64,000 bases of DNA. It comes from Phaeosaccion multiseriatum (lineage: Eukaryota > Ochrophyta, other classes). Each line of letters starts with the position of its first letter. The first letter of the stretch is position 1. A model generated the notes under the pieces. The model worked only from the letters and a program-made list of their open reading frames with translations, searched no databases and was not told the DNA's origin. Made by a program: the position numbers and the translations under genes. The stretch covers positions 1,550,001 to 1,614,000 of the forward strand of contig OZ218950.1 of the NCBI GenBank assembly GCA_965112735.1, in the 5' to 3' direction. Below, piece by piece: positions 39,701 through 51,375 of this stretch.

Positions 39701-42472
39701 CCGTATTAGGAGTTTTAGTATAACGACGGAAGAGCTGCCCACCTCTAGCCCCTCTTGAAACTCTCGTTAACCCCTCGTGCGTGTGCGTGGGTGTCCTCCT
39801 CCTCCTCCCTCCTCCTCCTCCTCCTCCTCCTCTTCCTCCTCCTCCCTCCTCCTCCTCCTCCTCCTCCTCCTCCTCCTCCTCCTCCTCCTCCTCCTCCTCC
39901 TCCTCCTCCTCCTCCTCCCCCTCTATTGCAGCAACGAGTGAGCCACTCCCCCTTCGGAGCTGCTCTTGCCCACCCCACGGCACAGGGCCTCCCTGCATCT
40001 GTCAACTGCGTGCATCGCACCACAGTCGTGCATAGGCAGTCCGCTGAAAGTGAGTGAGTGAGTGAGTGAGTGAGTATGTGGATGGATGGGTTGGCCACGT
40101 GGTCGGTGTACGCTTTCTCTCTCTATGCTCCCTCTCTATTCTCTTTTCTCTCTCTCTCGCCCTCTCTCTGGCCTCTCTCTGGTTCTCCAATGTTTTGCCT
40201 TTCCCCACTACCCTACCCCCCTTGCTCACCCCCTCCTATTTGCCTTCCTCCACCCTTTGCCCCTTCTCACCCTGCTCGACACCCACCCACTCAACACCCC
40301 ACCCACCCACCCCCCAGCTTTGCACCTTGCCAGCAAGAGGGACGTGCATGTGAATCACTGTCAAGAGGCCCACATTTACCTCCTCAGTCCCTTCCGACAC
40401 GCCACTGTGCTGGGCTGTGTGGACTGCACCATTGTCTTGGGGGCCGTGGGAGGCCTGGTCAGAGTGGTGAGTGAGTCAGTCAGTGAGTGAGTGAAGAACC
40501 GAAAGGACACTGGGTGGACCTCAGACCCTTTCCCCCCCCCGTGTGTGTGTTGTGTGGTGGTTGAGTGCGTGTGCCTTACTGTCTCTCTCTCCTCCGTTCT
40601 CCCTCGTTCCCTCCCTCCCTCCCTCCCTCCCCATGCCTCTTCTCTTGACACAGATGGAATGCGCACGTGTGAAGCTCGTGACATGCTGTCGGAGGATCAC
40701 CGTCACCAACTGTTTGGTACGTTACTTACGTACCTGTCCACGGCTACCAAGCGCGCTCCAAGCGGACTCGACTCGTACCACACACATACACTCGTTCCTG
40801 CAGCTTATCTCTCTCTCTTTCTTACTTGCTGTTTACATGCCTGCCTTCGTCCTATTCCCCCCCCCCCCCCCCATGTTGCAACCAATCAACCGACCGATAT
40901 ATCCATCGATGATGATGATGATGATGGTGGATGATGATGATTGCACAGGATTGCACCTTCTTCACCTTCGCAGGCGCCAACCCTGTCCTGTCTGGCGACA
41001 GCCGGGGCTGCCACTTCGCCCCCTACAACACCACATACCCCTCTCTCCCGGAGCATCTTAGGTGAGTACCATGTGTGGGTCCTTGCTGCGTGCTCCGTGC
41101 TCCTTGCCCCGTTAGGTGTGTTTGTTCGCTCTGCTTTGGCTGCCATCGCTCCTTCTCCTCTCCCGAGGGGTCACAACAGTCTCGAGTCATCCTATGCTTA
41201 GACTGCCTCCTCCTTGTACTTCCTGTTACCCCGCTACCTCTCCCTCTCTCTGTGTGTATGTATGTGCTTCGGCAGTCGCCAAACGCAAGTAGCCGCCGAC
41301 CTATCCCCTCTCTCTCTCTGTGTTTGTTGTCTCTCTCTCTCTGACCCTTTGTCCTTCCCTCTCTCTTCCTCTCTCTTATCATATCCCCAGAGCTGTAAAT
41401 TTGCCCGACGCCTGCCCCCCCGCCATAAACCTTTGGGACTCCCCCATTGACTTAGACAACTGGGGATTGACAGGTGCGTGTATGAGTACCACTACCACCA
41501 CCACTAACACCAGCACGCCCACCACCACTAACACCAGCACCGCCGCCGCCACCACCACCACCACCACCACCACCACCACCACCACCACCACTACCACCAC
41601 CACCACCACCCCACAGGCTTTAGCGAGGGTGTAGGGGAGCTGTCAAGCAGCGGCAGTAAGCGGCGGAAAGGGGGGGCAGGAAAGGGTACGGGAGGAGGCA
41701 CCACCCCCGACAGCAAGGACAACAGCACAGATAGCAACACAAAGGGAGGAGGCAAGGGAGGAGGAGGAGCAGGAGACGGCAGCCCACCGAGTAGCAGCCC
41801 CAGTAGCACTTGCTTGAGCGCCAGCCCCACCCTTCTCTCTCCCGAGCACTTCTACCGGCTGACTGTGCCGGTGGCGGCCGGTCCGGAGGAGGAGGTGGTG
41901 GACTACCCCTTTAAGCTTCCCTCAGCCTATGCCGCGGCTTTGCGCAAGCGGGAGGCAGCGGTGGAAGAGATTCAGAACGCCATTTCAGGTAACGGGGTTT
42001 GTTGCATGCGTATCTGTATACTTTGAGGGTGAGAGTAAGAGTAAGAGCCCGGATGACTGATTGGTATACCTCCCTCCCTCCCTCCCTCCCTCCCTCCCTC
42101 CCTTCCTCCCTCCCTCCCTTCCTCCCTCCCTCCCTCCCTCCCTCCCTCCGTCCCTCCCTCCCTCCCTCCGTCCCTCCTTCCCTCCCTCCCTCCCTCCCTC
42201 CCTCCCTCCCTCCCTCCCTCCCTCCCTCCCTCCCTCCCTCCCCCCTCCCTCTCTCTCCCTCCCTCCACTCAGACGCGGAGCTGAGTCCCCAGCAGCAGAA
42301 GGACCTGGAGGATGTGGTGCGAGCCAAGTTCACAGAGTGGTTGTGCAGCACGGGCACTCTCCGGCAGGTGCTGGACTTGGTGCACCTTGAGAAGGGACAC
42401 ATGCCCAACCCTAGCGGCAACAGCAACAGTAATAGTAATAGCAGTAGCAACCTCAGCAGCAAAGGACCATAG
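36780..42472 (+). CDS. TBCCD1: TBCC domain-containing protein 1
   Basis: TBCCD1 relates to tubulin cofactor C and is needed for centrosome/basal-body and organelle positioning. Thirteen exons keep phase (36780-36897, 37146-37313, 37439-37830, 38527-38609, 38806-38929, 39218-39688, 39932-40049, 40318-40466, 40654-40716, 40949-41061, 41391-41473, 41617-41988, 42273-42472), giving about 817 residues. The start MVRLWLRNEVFDGVIPLR matches the TBCCD1 N-terminus, and exon 2 (RYTTWITEGWRVLHW) the W-rich segment after it. The C-CAP/TBCC beta-helix is clear: EAHIYLLSPFRHATVLGCVD, CTIVLGAVGG, VKLVTCCRRITVTNC, GCHFAPYNTTYPSLPEHLR and LWDSPIDL. The C-terminal helix KFTEWLCSTGTLRQVLDLV is also present. Gly- and Ser-rich inserts in exons 3, 6 and 12 make it longer than the human protein. 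Confidence 0.93.
38206..38350 (+). repeat. (CCTA)n microsatellite
   Basis: CTAC tetranucleotide array in TBCCD1 intron 3. Confidence 0.95.
39796..39918 (+). repeat. (CTC)n microsatellite
   Basis: CTC array forming an extended pyrimidine tract just before the acceptor of TBCCD1 exon 7 (39931). Confidence 0.95.
41488..41613 (+). repeat. (CAC)n microsatellite
   Basis: CAC/ACC array filling TBCCD1 intron 11 up to the acceptor at 41616. Confidence 0.95.
42067..42262 (+). repeat. (CCCT)n microsatellite
   Basis: CCCT array with occasional CCGT/CCTT units in the last TBCCD1 intron, forming the pyrimidine tract of the acceptor at 42272. Confidence 0.95.
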
Positions 42473-42610
42473 CAGCAGCAGGAGCAGCAGCAAAAGGGCC
42501 ATAGTAGTAGTAGGAGGAGGAGCAGCAACAGCAAAGAACGGCCATAGTGGTAGCAGCAGCAGCAGCAGCAGCAACAGAAGCAGCAGCAACAGCAACAGCA
42601 GCAGCAGAAG

Positions 42611-42642
<32 letters not shown>

Positions 42643-42656
42643 GCAGCAGTAGAAGC
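42470..42656 (+). repeat. (CAG)n/(CAA)n triplet array at the TBCCD1 3' end
   Basis: CAG, CAA and GCA triplets follow the stop codon, probably in the 3' UTR. The last coding codons are already Ser/Asn-rich, so the array spans the stop. Confidence 0.9.
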
Positions 42657-43552
42657 CGCAGCAACAAAGGACCATTGTAGGTCAAGGGTTGGGTCCGGTG
42701 AGACTTCGGTGGTCGCACGTCTACGGACGGACGGAATGGCCGAAAGCGGAGCAAACCTCCATGTAGCAAGCCCTTGCTTGTCGTGGAGGGAGAGAGAGAG
42801 AGAGATGGCGCGGCATGGCATGGCGTGGCGTGCCGATGTGAATATACAAGGGGCAGCCCGAGAGAGGGGGAGGAGGGAGGTGATGCGCTTCATTCACCTC
42901 CCTCCGAGCGGCAGAGCGGGCCTCCTGGCCTTAGACCAACCTGAAGGGTCTGGAGGGGAGAGGCGCTGGAGGTGTCTTTTAAACAAGAATGAATGAACGC
43001 CGTCTTACCCATCACACAGACAGTCCCGTTCTTTATGCTCTGATGCGTGCGCACAACAATGCTTTGACATACATAAGCAACATGACTGCATGCACAGCAA
43101 GCATCCTTAGTGTGGGGAGAGAGCGAGAGACATGGATCATGCCCTTTGGAATGAGGAATATGTTAAGCTTCATTATGTGTACGTTAAGGTTGGGGTGGGT
43201 GAAGAACCAACGCACACCAACCAACCAACCTCCCTACTTCCTTCTCTAATGCCCACAGCAATGGTAAGCTCCTGTCGCTCCAGTCAGTCAGTCTCCCCCC
43301 CCCCACCTCACGCGCCTCGCTCATTCTCGTTCTCTCTCTACCCACCCGTTCTTCATACTCGAACCGGGGCCAAGAAAAGAAGATTATGTCAGGGGGAGAG
43401 TTTCTTAAACTTTGTGTGTGTGTATGTGTGTGTGTGTGGCGGTGTGACGGTAGCGAACGTCTGTTTCTCGAGAGCGAATCTCTCAATATCACTAACTGTG
43501 ACAGCTGAGGTGAGCGCTACTTGTCGGCGGCGCTCCCCCTCCCTCCCTCCTC
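42473..43552. other. Convergent 3' region
   Basis: 1.08 kb between TBCCD1 (+) and the small ankyrin gene (-). It begins with a (CAG)n-rich stretch (about 42470-42655) directly after the TBCCD1 stop, followed by unassigned DNA with CA- and GT-rich pieces. No gene supported. Confidence 0.6.
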
Positions 43553-44808
43553 TTATGGCAACAATGACATCTTTTCAACAGCAGCCTCCGTTGCTGAAGC
43601 ATCCAACGGTGATGACATCGGGTCAGCCTGGTCTTCGTCCACTGCCGTTCCTCGACTTTGGCTTGCCCTCTTCTCCCCCAGCGGCGCCCTTCCTTCTTCT
43701 CCCCCCCCCCCCCCTTCCCCTCCTCCTCCTCCTCCTCCTCCTCCTGCTGCTGCTTTTGCTGCTGCTTCCCCTGCTAGGATCTCCATTTGTTCCATGGGGA
43801 CCACCTTTGCGTTTGACTTCTTCTTCGCGCCCCCCCCCCCTGCGACTCTCTTGACCTCCGCTGCAGCACTGTCCAACACAACCTTCTTTGCCGCTTTTGC
43901 CGAGATCTGCTGCAGGGTCTTGTCTCTCTTATCTCGATGGGTTTGGTCGGCCCCCATGGCCAGCAGCACACTCACACAGTGGGCCTCGTTCTTGGAGGCC
44001 GCGTGAAAGACTGGGGTCCAATGGTCGTTATCTTGCGCTTCCAGGAGTGACCCCGCTTCCACCAACATGGTACACGCCTTGTCTTTCCCCTGCATTGCCG
44101 CCGTGTGTAACGGTGTGAGGCCATCATTGTCGGCCACTTCGAGGCCTGCTCCATGCTTGATGAGCAGCTCTATTAACTCCTTGTGCCCCTCGAAGGCTGC
44201 CCAGTGCAACGGGCTGCTATTGCTCCAGTCTCTGGCATTGACATCGGCCCCGCGCCCGATAAAGAGCTGCGCAAGCTCCATGTTGCCACGTAGGACACAC
44301 CAATGCAGAGGGGTGCAGCTAATTTCGTCTCTACAGTCGACAGGCACCCCGTTTTCAAAGTGTTGTAAGACGGAGTCCGTACTTCCATTCTGGGGCCGCG
44401 GGTGGACGGAGAGGAAGAAGGCGAGAAGGGGGATGGGGGAGGGGGGGTTCTGGTAAGAACAAAAAAAAAAAAACTCACTGCCAGTCGCATTCTTCGTTGT
44501 GCCAAATCCACGTCGTTACCAACACACAGGCCTTCCTTCCTTCCCTCTTGTGTGTGTCTCTTGGTCCATGTTTTGCATAGTAGAGTGTAAGAGTGTTGGC
44601 TACATGTCGCTCCTCCGCCTTTTTCCTCTATGTTTATCACTTCTCTCAGTCCATCGCTTGCGCTGCTGTGTCTTCTCTCCCTCTCTTTGCTCACCTTCAC
44701 AGCCTCGTGTATGCCCAAGGCCAGCTCCGTGGAGAAGCCATCCGTCCCCAAAGGAATGCCCGTGACATTCGCGATGGACCTCCGAACTTCGCCTATTACC
44801 CCGATCAT
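43553..44808 (-). CDS. Small ankyrin-repeat protein
   Basis: Three exons, 44808-44695, 44535-44479 and 44389-43553, join in phase to about 335 residues. Exon 3 holds about four ankyrin repeats (TPLHWCVLRGNMELAQLFIG, SPLHWAAFEGHKELIELLIK, TPLHTAAMQGKDKACTMLVE, TPVFHAASKNEAHCVSVLLA). A Lys-rich segment and an Ala/Gly-rich tail follow. No enzymatic domain is visible; a protein-interaction role is expected from the family. The exon 2 acceptor sits in a GGAA repeat and is uncertain, and the start could lie upstream because the frame before 44808 remains open to a GTG. Confidence 0.75.
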
Positions 44809-45731
44809 GGCTGCTGCGGAAGAACGTCGCCGACCAGCAGGGGCCCCAGCGGGCGTCGCTTCAGAGGCAGGAGCCACGGTGGCACCTCGCGTCCAGCACG
44901 TTTGCGTCTTGTCCTTCTCACCCCTCCCTCCCCCTCCCACTGTGTTGCTTTGGCTGAGCTGATCCTGCTACCAGTGTCCGTGGTCTTCCCTCAGGTCCCC
45001 TTCTTTTCTTCTCTTTGCACTGCCGCCCCTGCTCTGCTCCTCCTCCTGCCCGCTGCTGCTGGTGAGGCTGCTGCTGCTCGTCTCCCTCCAGCAACTCTTC
45101 TACTGCTGTCCCACCTCCTCAAGTGACGCAATGGATGATCGCGGCGGGGGATAGCCCGCCCCTTCTCCCCATCCGGGCAGCTAGTCCTAGTCTGTGGGAC
45201 GGGATCAAGCTGCACGTCAACCCTTTCAGCACTCACTCATCCCTGCCTCCTCGTCAAGCAGACCTCGCACCTCTAATTCAGCGCCCCCACCCAATCAGTT
45301 TACGGCAGCTACAGTGGCTGTGGCTGTGCTCTTTCTCAGCTTTTTTTCTCTTCTAAAGGGGAGGTTGCTGCTGTGACAGAAAGTTGTGGTCGAGTAACAG
45401 CAAACCCAGGGGGGGCGCCACCCTAAAACTCAAACTACCCAACCTCTTTTTTTTATTTCTGACATGCTTCTGAAACCAAGCTACAATTGTATTCCAGGGT
45501 TCTGGGGGAAAGCCATGTAATAAGGCAATGATGAGGGCCAAGGCTGGTTCCTGCTTCTGGCCGGCGCCAGCCGGCCTGCTCCCTGCTTCTGGGCTGGCCT
45601 GTCTCAGAAGCATGTCAGGGGCCGACAACTTAAAAGGCCCAGGTTCCAGGTTCTGGAATAATGAGGGCCAGGTTCCAGGTTCTGGCCTGGGTCGCCTCAG
45701 AACCTTGTCAGGGGCCGACAGGCTCTTCGTC
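44809..45731. other. Intergenic region with dispersed repeat
   Basis: About 920 bp between two minus-strand genes. A poly-T run lies near 45450, and the 3' half carries a GC-rich dispersed repeat also found near 61.8 kb. An upstream exon of the ankyrin gene could be hidden at 44990-45236, but no splice evidence fixes it. Confidence 0.5.
45549..45725 (+). repeat. Dispersed repeat, copy 1
   Basis: It contains a GGCCGGCGCCAGCCGGCC palindrome and the segment CTGGGTCGCCTCAGAACCTT followed by GTCAGGGGCCGAC. The same segments recur in reverse orientation near 61.83-61.93 kb. A phrase of about 25 bp (AGGGCCAGGTTCCAGGTTCT) is partly duplicated within the copy. Confidence 0.8.
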
Positions 45732-47880
45732 TCAGAGGAAACCAGAAGGAGAGAAGCCACGAAGCTGTAGCACGGCGACTGCCTGCTGGCCCAAGCCTGA
45801 CTCGTCCAGCGCTACTCGACACACGTGCCCCAGGCGCTCTCCCCGCCGCGACACCTTTTCCACGCACGCCCACACGTCCACCAGCTTGCCTACAGCAGCA
45901 TCAGCAGCAGTTGGCGATACAGCAGGTTGGCCCGGGTCGTCGCCAGGGCAAGCCCCCAAGCCCTCAACCGCCACGAGCTGGGCCATTTGCTGCAGCAAGT
46001 GCGCCACGTAGGCGTCTGCAAAGCCATGGTGCAGGTACGACACTTCCGTCAGCAGCCAAGGACCCGCGTCCCAGCACCAAGGACCGCTCTGCTCTTTCCC
46101 CATCTTCTTTGATCCATTCCTTGATGAGGCGTGGGTGCCCTTTTTGCTGCCGCTGTGAGGAGCAGGAAGAAGGCACCGGATGACTGCGGCCGCGATATGC
46201 CGAACGGCCTGCGCCTCTCCACTTGCTTGACTTGGGCTCCCTGCTGCTGATGCTGTTGCTGCTCCTGCTGCTGTCCTCTTGCGAGGACTACCACGCTGCC
46301 ACTGGTTGTCGTCGTAACCCCCCCCCGCTGCACCTCTCGCTACTAGTGCTAAAGGCTCCGGCTCCGTCGTCCCGGGTGCTTCCTCTTCAGCTGCATTGCC
46401 GCGCTCTCCCGCATCGAGCAGCAGCAGCAGCAGCACTTCAACGGCGTTGCGGTCTTGGCGAGCAGCCTTCTCCACCTCGCCGAGAAGTTTGGCTACCCTG
46501 TCCGCCTTCATGCCAGCGCCGACTCCGCTATCACGAGCACCACCCGCACTTCCTCCTCCTCCTCCTCCTCCTCCTCCACCAGCAGCAGCAGCAGCAGCAG
46601 CCTGGCTCAGACGTTCTTCCTCGTCCTTGACATACGAGTGCACAAGAAGATCCATGAGATCCCTAGCGTACGCTTTCCAATGCGCTGTGGAAATGCTGAG
46701 CTCATAGTCAGAGAAGCCCTGTCCTCCACACGCTGCGGCGGAGTGGCAGTGACAAGAGCAGTTCTTGCTACGGTGCTTGCGTTTACGGCGACGACTACCA
46801 CTACGGCTCCACCTCCTGGTTCCGCTGTCATCGTCATCGCTCCCTCCGATCACCGTTGTCACCGCCTCTTGACGACGACGGCGCTTGCGAGGCGAGGAGG
46901 ACCTGACTGCGCCCTTACCGACCCGCTCCTCTTTTCGACACTGCCCTCCTTGCCCATCCTTCCCCTGCACTTCGTCCTCTTCCATCCTCCTCTGCTGCAA
47001 TCGCTCTACTCTTCCGGGGCTACCGCAGCCAAAGCGCTGGCAATCATCCCGAAGCACCTCTGTCAAACCGCTGCATATATCCGACAGCACTTCGGTACCC
47101 GCCCGAGCAGACACGACTTCACCCACGTCAAGAGAAAAGGCCCTCATCCCAGCTTCTGCTGTTTTATATGCTCCATCCCCCCTCGCTTCAGCAGCTCCAT
47201 CTCCATCCGGAGGCGAAAGCTTTTGGTACTCTGCCATGACCCATCGGAGGAGGCGTTTGGGTCGAGGATGGTCGAGAAGGAAGGGGCTATGGCATATACA
47301 GGCCAGTACCCAGCGTCGGGAGTGCAAAAGACGAGCCACGGTCACATTGTAGGGTGGGCGACGGTCTGGGCGAGCGAGAGAGAGAGAGGACGGGAGAGAG
47401 AGGTAGGGTGGGAGAGAGAGAGAGAGAGAGGGAGGCAGAGGGAGAGCGGGGGAGCGAGAGAGAGAGAAGAGAAGAAGACAGAAAGAGAGAGAGGGGGGGA
47501 GCGGGAGAAAGAGCGGTCACGATACGACATCCACTGAGGCTGGTGGTCCACAGGGATCCTTGTGCCGAGGTGGGGAGGACAGGGAAATGACAAGGGCCTC
47601 ACCCACCTGCGTGCCTGGCGTCGATGCTCGCCTGCAGCACGCGAAGCTGCCCCTGTTGCTCCTCCGGCGTCCCTGCGATCAGGCCAAGGGCATGTTCGAT
47701 GTACAAGGCCCAGCCCATGGCCCTTGTGACGGTGTTCTTGTCGAACTGTAGCAGCTTGGGGCTCAGCGTCAAGTCCACGATACTCGCCAACGTGCCCACC
47801 TGTTGCAGCAGGGTGGACAGAGGAGCGCTGGGGTGGTTCCATAAGGTATGAATCTCCTGCTCTTCTGCCTCTCGTGTCAT
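45732..47880 (-). CDS. Unrecognised 635-residue protein
   Basis: Two exons, 47880-47607 and 47365-45732, join in phase from the ATG at 47880. I do not recognise the family. The first exon and the start of the second look like an all-helical soluble domain (for example LLQFDKNTVTRAMGWALYIE and RLLRWVMAEYQKL). A central Arg/Lys-rich region with an acidic patch (SDDDD) and RRKRKHRSK could be a nuclear-localisation signal. Then come HWKAYARDLMDLLVHSYVKD, an Ala/Gly run, and a final helical part with YVAHLLQQMAQLVAVEGLG. No catalytic motif or membrane helix stands out. The 3' end abuts the dispersed repeat at 45.6 kb, and the last residues may derive from it. It diverges from the GT31 gene with 175 bp between starts. 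Confidence 0.75.
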
Positions 47881-48055
47881 CCCGTTGTCGGCCCGTTGTC
47901 AAGAGGGATGTTGATCCAGATCCAAGAACAAGGAGCGGAGGTCGCCGCCAACTGTGGGCTCTGGACGAAGAACATGCCTGGATCATTGCCCTTGAGAGGG
48001 GGCACTTTCGTGACGATGGGCGAGAGGCTGATATGATCGTATTAGACGTACTCTA
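47881..48055. promoter_or_regulatory. Divergent intergenic region
   Basis: 175 bp between the ATGs of the unrecognised minus-strand gene and the GT31 gene. No named motif was found. Confidence 0.5.
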
Positions 48056-50264
48056 ATGCTGCGGAATGAGAAGAAGAAACTTCCATTCCGGCTCTTGCCG
48101 CTTCTGCTTCTCGCGTGCTGTGGGGCTCTCCTGTTATTCGCGCTGGCGATGATGCCGGGTGAGCGCCACCCTGCCGAGATCGAAAATGAAGTCGGAGAAG
48201 GAGGAGGAGGACGCAAAGATGTGTCACTTCAGCGCGGAAGTGAGGGTGATGAGGGGAAGTCAGATCAAGCCCTTCCCCACTATGATATGGTCGTTGCGAT
48301 ATTTCTGGAAGGGTACGGCGCGAAGGTCCCCTTGCGCGCTCGGCGGGAGCACCAGGCAAGGGAGAAACGTGTTCGAGAGATTTACGGGCGCTACTCTGGC
48401 CTCACCGATAACCCAGGAGAGGGAAAGCCTCCCCTGGGCGGCGTGGTAGAAGCGGCAATGGACAAGTGGGGTACAGTGGGCCCACCAAAGGGCACAAAAG
48501 GGTGGACGTTCAGGGTAGTGATGGTGATCGATAGCAAGACGGCTGGCGTGGGCGCGGTTGGCCCGGGAGGGAGGCTGGAGGGAGACCACTACTACGTGGA
48601 TGTGCGGCCCGGATTTGAGCACATCAACGAAAAGACGCTAGCGATGGTGTCTCTTGTGGAGCACTTGGACTTCCGCTTCCTCGTCAAGGCAGACTACGAC
48701 ACCTTCCCCTGCCTGGGCCGAGTAGTGCAGGTGAACGAGAGTTGCAGAAGGGAGTGTGGGGCGGGCGGGCGGGCGGGCAGGAGGCTCTTGAGGGCAACGA
48801 AACCTCTTCTATTCTACTCCTCTGCCTCTAAAGCGCTAGAATGACGCACTTCTCCCCCAGCTCCTTACCTCTACATGCACACTCGCCCACGAGGTCATGC
48901 ACGCACCCACCCACCGCCCCTCCTACCACTTGCCTGCCTGCCTGTCTCTGCCCGCCATAGGACTTGGCGAGGGAGAGCGCCGCCGACCAGCGCCGCGTGT
49001 ACGCCGGGCTGCTGAACAAGTGCGGCACCGTGTTCAAGGAGGGCGAGCGGCTGTTCGACAAGGCCTTCGTTGAGGCCACAGGGGGCGTGCTGCAGTGCCA
49101 CCCAATGTACCATCAGGGCGCCTTTTACATCCTCGGGACGGAGCTGGTGCAGTTCATTTACAGGTGTGCGTGTGTGTGCGTGTGTGTGCGTGTGTGTGCG
49201 TGTGTGTGTGTGTGCGTGCGTATGTGTGTGTATGTGTGCGTGCGTATGTGTATGTGTGCGTGAGTATGTGTGTATGTTTGTGTTTGGGACGAGGGGGAGG
49301 TCGTGGGATCTGGGACGTTTTGAGGCGTTTTTGGGCTTTCCCCTACAGACGGGAGAAGTGAAATGCACCATTAGTGTTCTCTCTCCAGGATATGCTTGTT
49401 TTACACCTGCTGTCCCTCCCTCCCCTCCTCCTCCTCCTCCTCCTCCTCCTCCTCCTCCTCCTCCTCCTCCTCCTCCTCCTCCTCCTCCTCCTCCTCCTCC
49501 TCCTCTTCCTCCTCGTCCTCCTCCTCCTCCTCCTCCTCCTCCTCCTCCTCCTCCTCCTCCTCCTCCTCCTCCTCCTCCTCCTCCTCCTCCTCCTCCTCCT
49601 CCTCCTCCTCCTCCTCCTCCTCCTCCTCCTCCTCCTCCTCCTCCTCCTCCTCCTCCTCCTCCTCCTCCTCCTCCTCCTCCTCCTCCTCCTCCTCCTCCTC
49701 CTCCTCCTCCTCCTCCTCCTCCTCCTCCTCCTCCTCCTCCTCCTCCTCCTCCTCCTCCTCCTCCTCCTCCTCCTCCTCCTCCTCCTCCTCCTCCTCCTCC
49801 TCCTCCTCCTCCTCCTCCTCCTCCTCCTCCTCCTCCTCCTCCTCCTCCTCCTCCTCCTCCTCCTCCTCCTCCTCCTCCTCCTCCTCCTCCTCCTCCTCCT
49901 CCTCCTCCTCCTCCTCCTCCTCCTCCTCCTCCTCCTCCTCCTCCTCCTCCTCCTCCTCCTCCTCCTCCTCCTCCTCCTCCTCCTCCTCCTCCTCCTCCTC
50001 CTCCTCCTCCTCCTCCTCCTCCTCCCTTCCTCTGCTCACAGGAATCGGCTCGATTTGCAGCTCATGTTCAACGAAGACGCCATGGTGGGGCTGTGGCTAC
50101 TCTCCGTCCGCAAGAAGCTGCTGAACATGCAGGCCAACTTTTGGTGCCTGTGCGACAGAGAGGATCCCCCCACGCCGCCCCACCAGCAGCCGCTGAACTT
50201 TTACCATTCGTGTAAGACCGACGCCAAGATGGGCACATGTATCGAGCGCTTCGGGGCCTGCTAA
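48056..50264 (+). CDS. GT31-type (beta-1,3-galactosyltransferase-like) Golgi glycosyltransferase
   Basis: Three exons, 48056-48730, 48961-49163 and 50042-50264, keep phase and give 366 residues. It is a type II membrane protein, with a short basic N-terminus (LRNEKKK) and one signal anchor at residues ~12-33 ([20 protein letters not shown]), and then the lumenal domain. Family GT31 features appear in order: [17 protein letters not shown], the strand [12 protein letters not shown] containing the metal-binding DxD-type triad (DYD here), [20 protein letters not shown], and the catalytic-region EDAMVGLWL. The sequence ends in [19 protein letters not shown]. Such enzymes add galactose or N-acetylhexosamine to glycans. 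The exact donor cannot be read from sequence. Intron 2 is dominated by a (TCC)n array. Confidence 0.88.
49424..50028 (+). repeat. Giant (TCC)n microsatellite, ~600 bp
   Basis: About 200 CTC/TCC triplets, with two changed units near 49505 and 49515, occupy most of intron 2 of the GT31 gene and end 14 bp before the acceptor AG. All three frames on each strand are open (poly-Pro, Leu or Ser; poly-Glu), so the long ORFs here are artefacts. Confidence 0.98.
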
Positions 50265-50446
50265 GTGAGTGTTCTCGCGCAGCTGAGGGAGAAGGTGCTT
50301 GAGATGGTGGACAACTCTGACACCGTGCGCGACGCGGTGCTCAAGCTCATTATCTCGCAAGTGCCAGAGGATGGAGGAGGCATGGCGCTCGGCGGCAAGG
50401 TGGGCTGCGCCAGGGACCATGACGGCGGTCTTGGAATGTACAGCAC

Positions 50447-50631
50447 GAGCGGACCGCAGAAGCACCTCCTACTACTCGCCAAGAAGCTGTGCCTCGCAGA
50501 GTACTTTAGCTTGCAATATGTCATTCTCTTCTAGCTCGACAGCGTGGAAGAGAATGACATACTGGAGGGTGAAGTATTCTGCGAGGCACAGCTTCTTGGC
50601 GAGTAGTAGGAGGTGCTTCTGCGGTCCGCTC
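50447..50631. repeat. Long imperfect inverted repeat (hairpin)
   Basis: Arms 50447-50531 and 50547-50631 (85 bp each) are separated by 15 bp and differ at about eight positions. A third fragment (CTGGAAGAGAATGACATA) recurs just outside at ~50636. The arms encode the same peptide in opposite directions, so this is an inverted duplication of a short exon-like segment. Confidence 0.92.
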
Positions 50632-51013
50632 ACGAGCTGGAAGAGAATGACATAATACAAACCCGTGGCGTGCTCGATACCCAAAACAAGGGCAGCAATG
50701 AATAAGTATCGGTGGATTCCCGAGAAAAAAATCCCACAAGTCCCCCAGGGCCGAGCGGGTGGGGAAGAAAAACCAATCTGCTCCTGCCCAGTGCTGTTGC
50801 CACTCGCTATCAATACTCTACACGTGTCCCGCTAGCAGTCACCCTCTGGCCCTGCTCTTCCGGCCGAGACCGCCGAGACGCTGCTCCGCCGCTCCTCCCA
50901 TGATAATCATCCATGCTTGAGCAAAACCGTGGGGTACCCGTCTTCAGAAGGGCGGCGGCGTGCGTGTGTGTGTGCGTGCGTGTGTGCAACATCCCGAAAT
51001 CGTAAGCACTGGC

Positions 51014-51375
51014 GTTGGAGTGTGTGCGGGACCGCCAGGGGGGCGGTGTCGCGCGCACAAAGACGAGAAGGGCTCGGGGCCCCTCGGGAAAACGACTTGT
51101 CGCGGACTGAGCAAGGGAGGGACGATGGTCAGAAACTAGAGGTGTGGGGCGCAGGAGCATATCTCGTGTGCTTGTGGTGTGGTGTGGTGGGGATAGGTTA
51201 CAGAGGAGGATCAGCAGGAGAGGAGTAGGAGTCGCTGCCCTGAAAGCAGCTAACGCGGTGAATCTTCTCCCACCCACCCGGCCCCCCAGACTGGTATCTA
51301 CCGCGGGGAGACAGATGGGAGGGGGTTGGAGTGTGTGCGGGACCGCCAGGGGGGTGGTGTCGCACGCACAAAGAC
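51014..51375 (+). repeat. Direct repeat pair, ~310 bp apart
   Basis: TTGGAGTGTGTGCGGGACCG followed by CCAGGGGGGYGGTGTCGC occurs at 51014-51064 and again at 51324-51375. Confidence 0.85.

Noticed and set aside
49070-50215. 381-codon ORF of almost pure proline, with matching Leu, Ser and Glu ORFs in other frames
   Set aside because: It is the translation of the (TCC)n intron array of the GT31 gene. All frames are open because the repeat contains no stop, and the flanking exons splice around it in phase.
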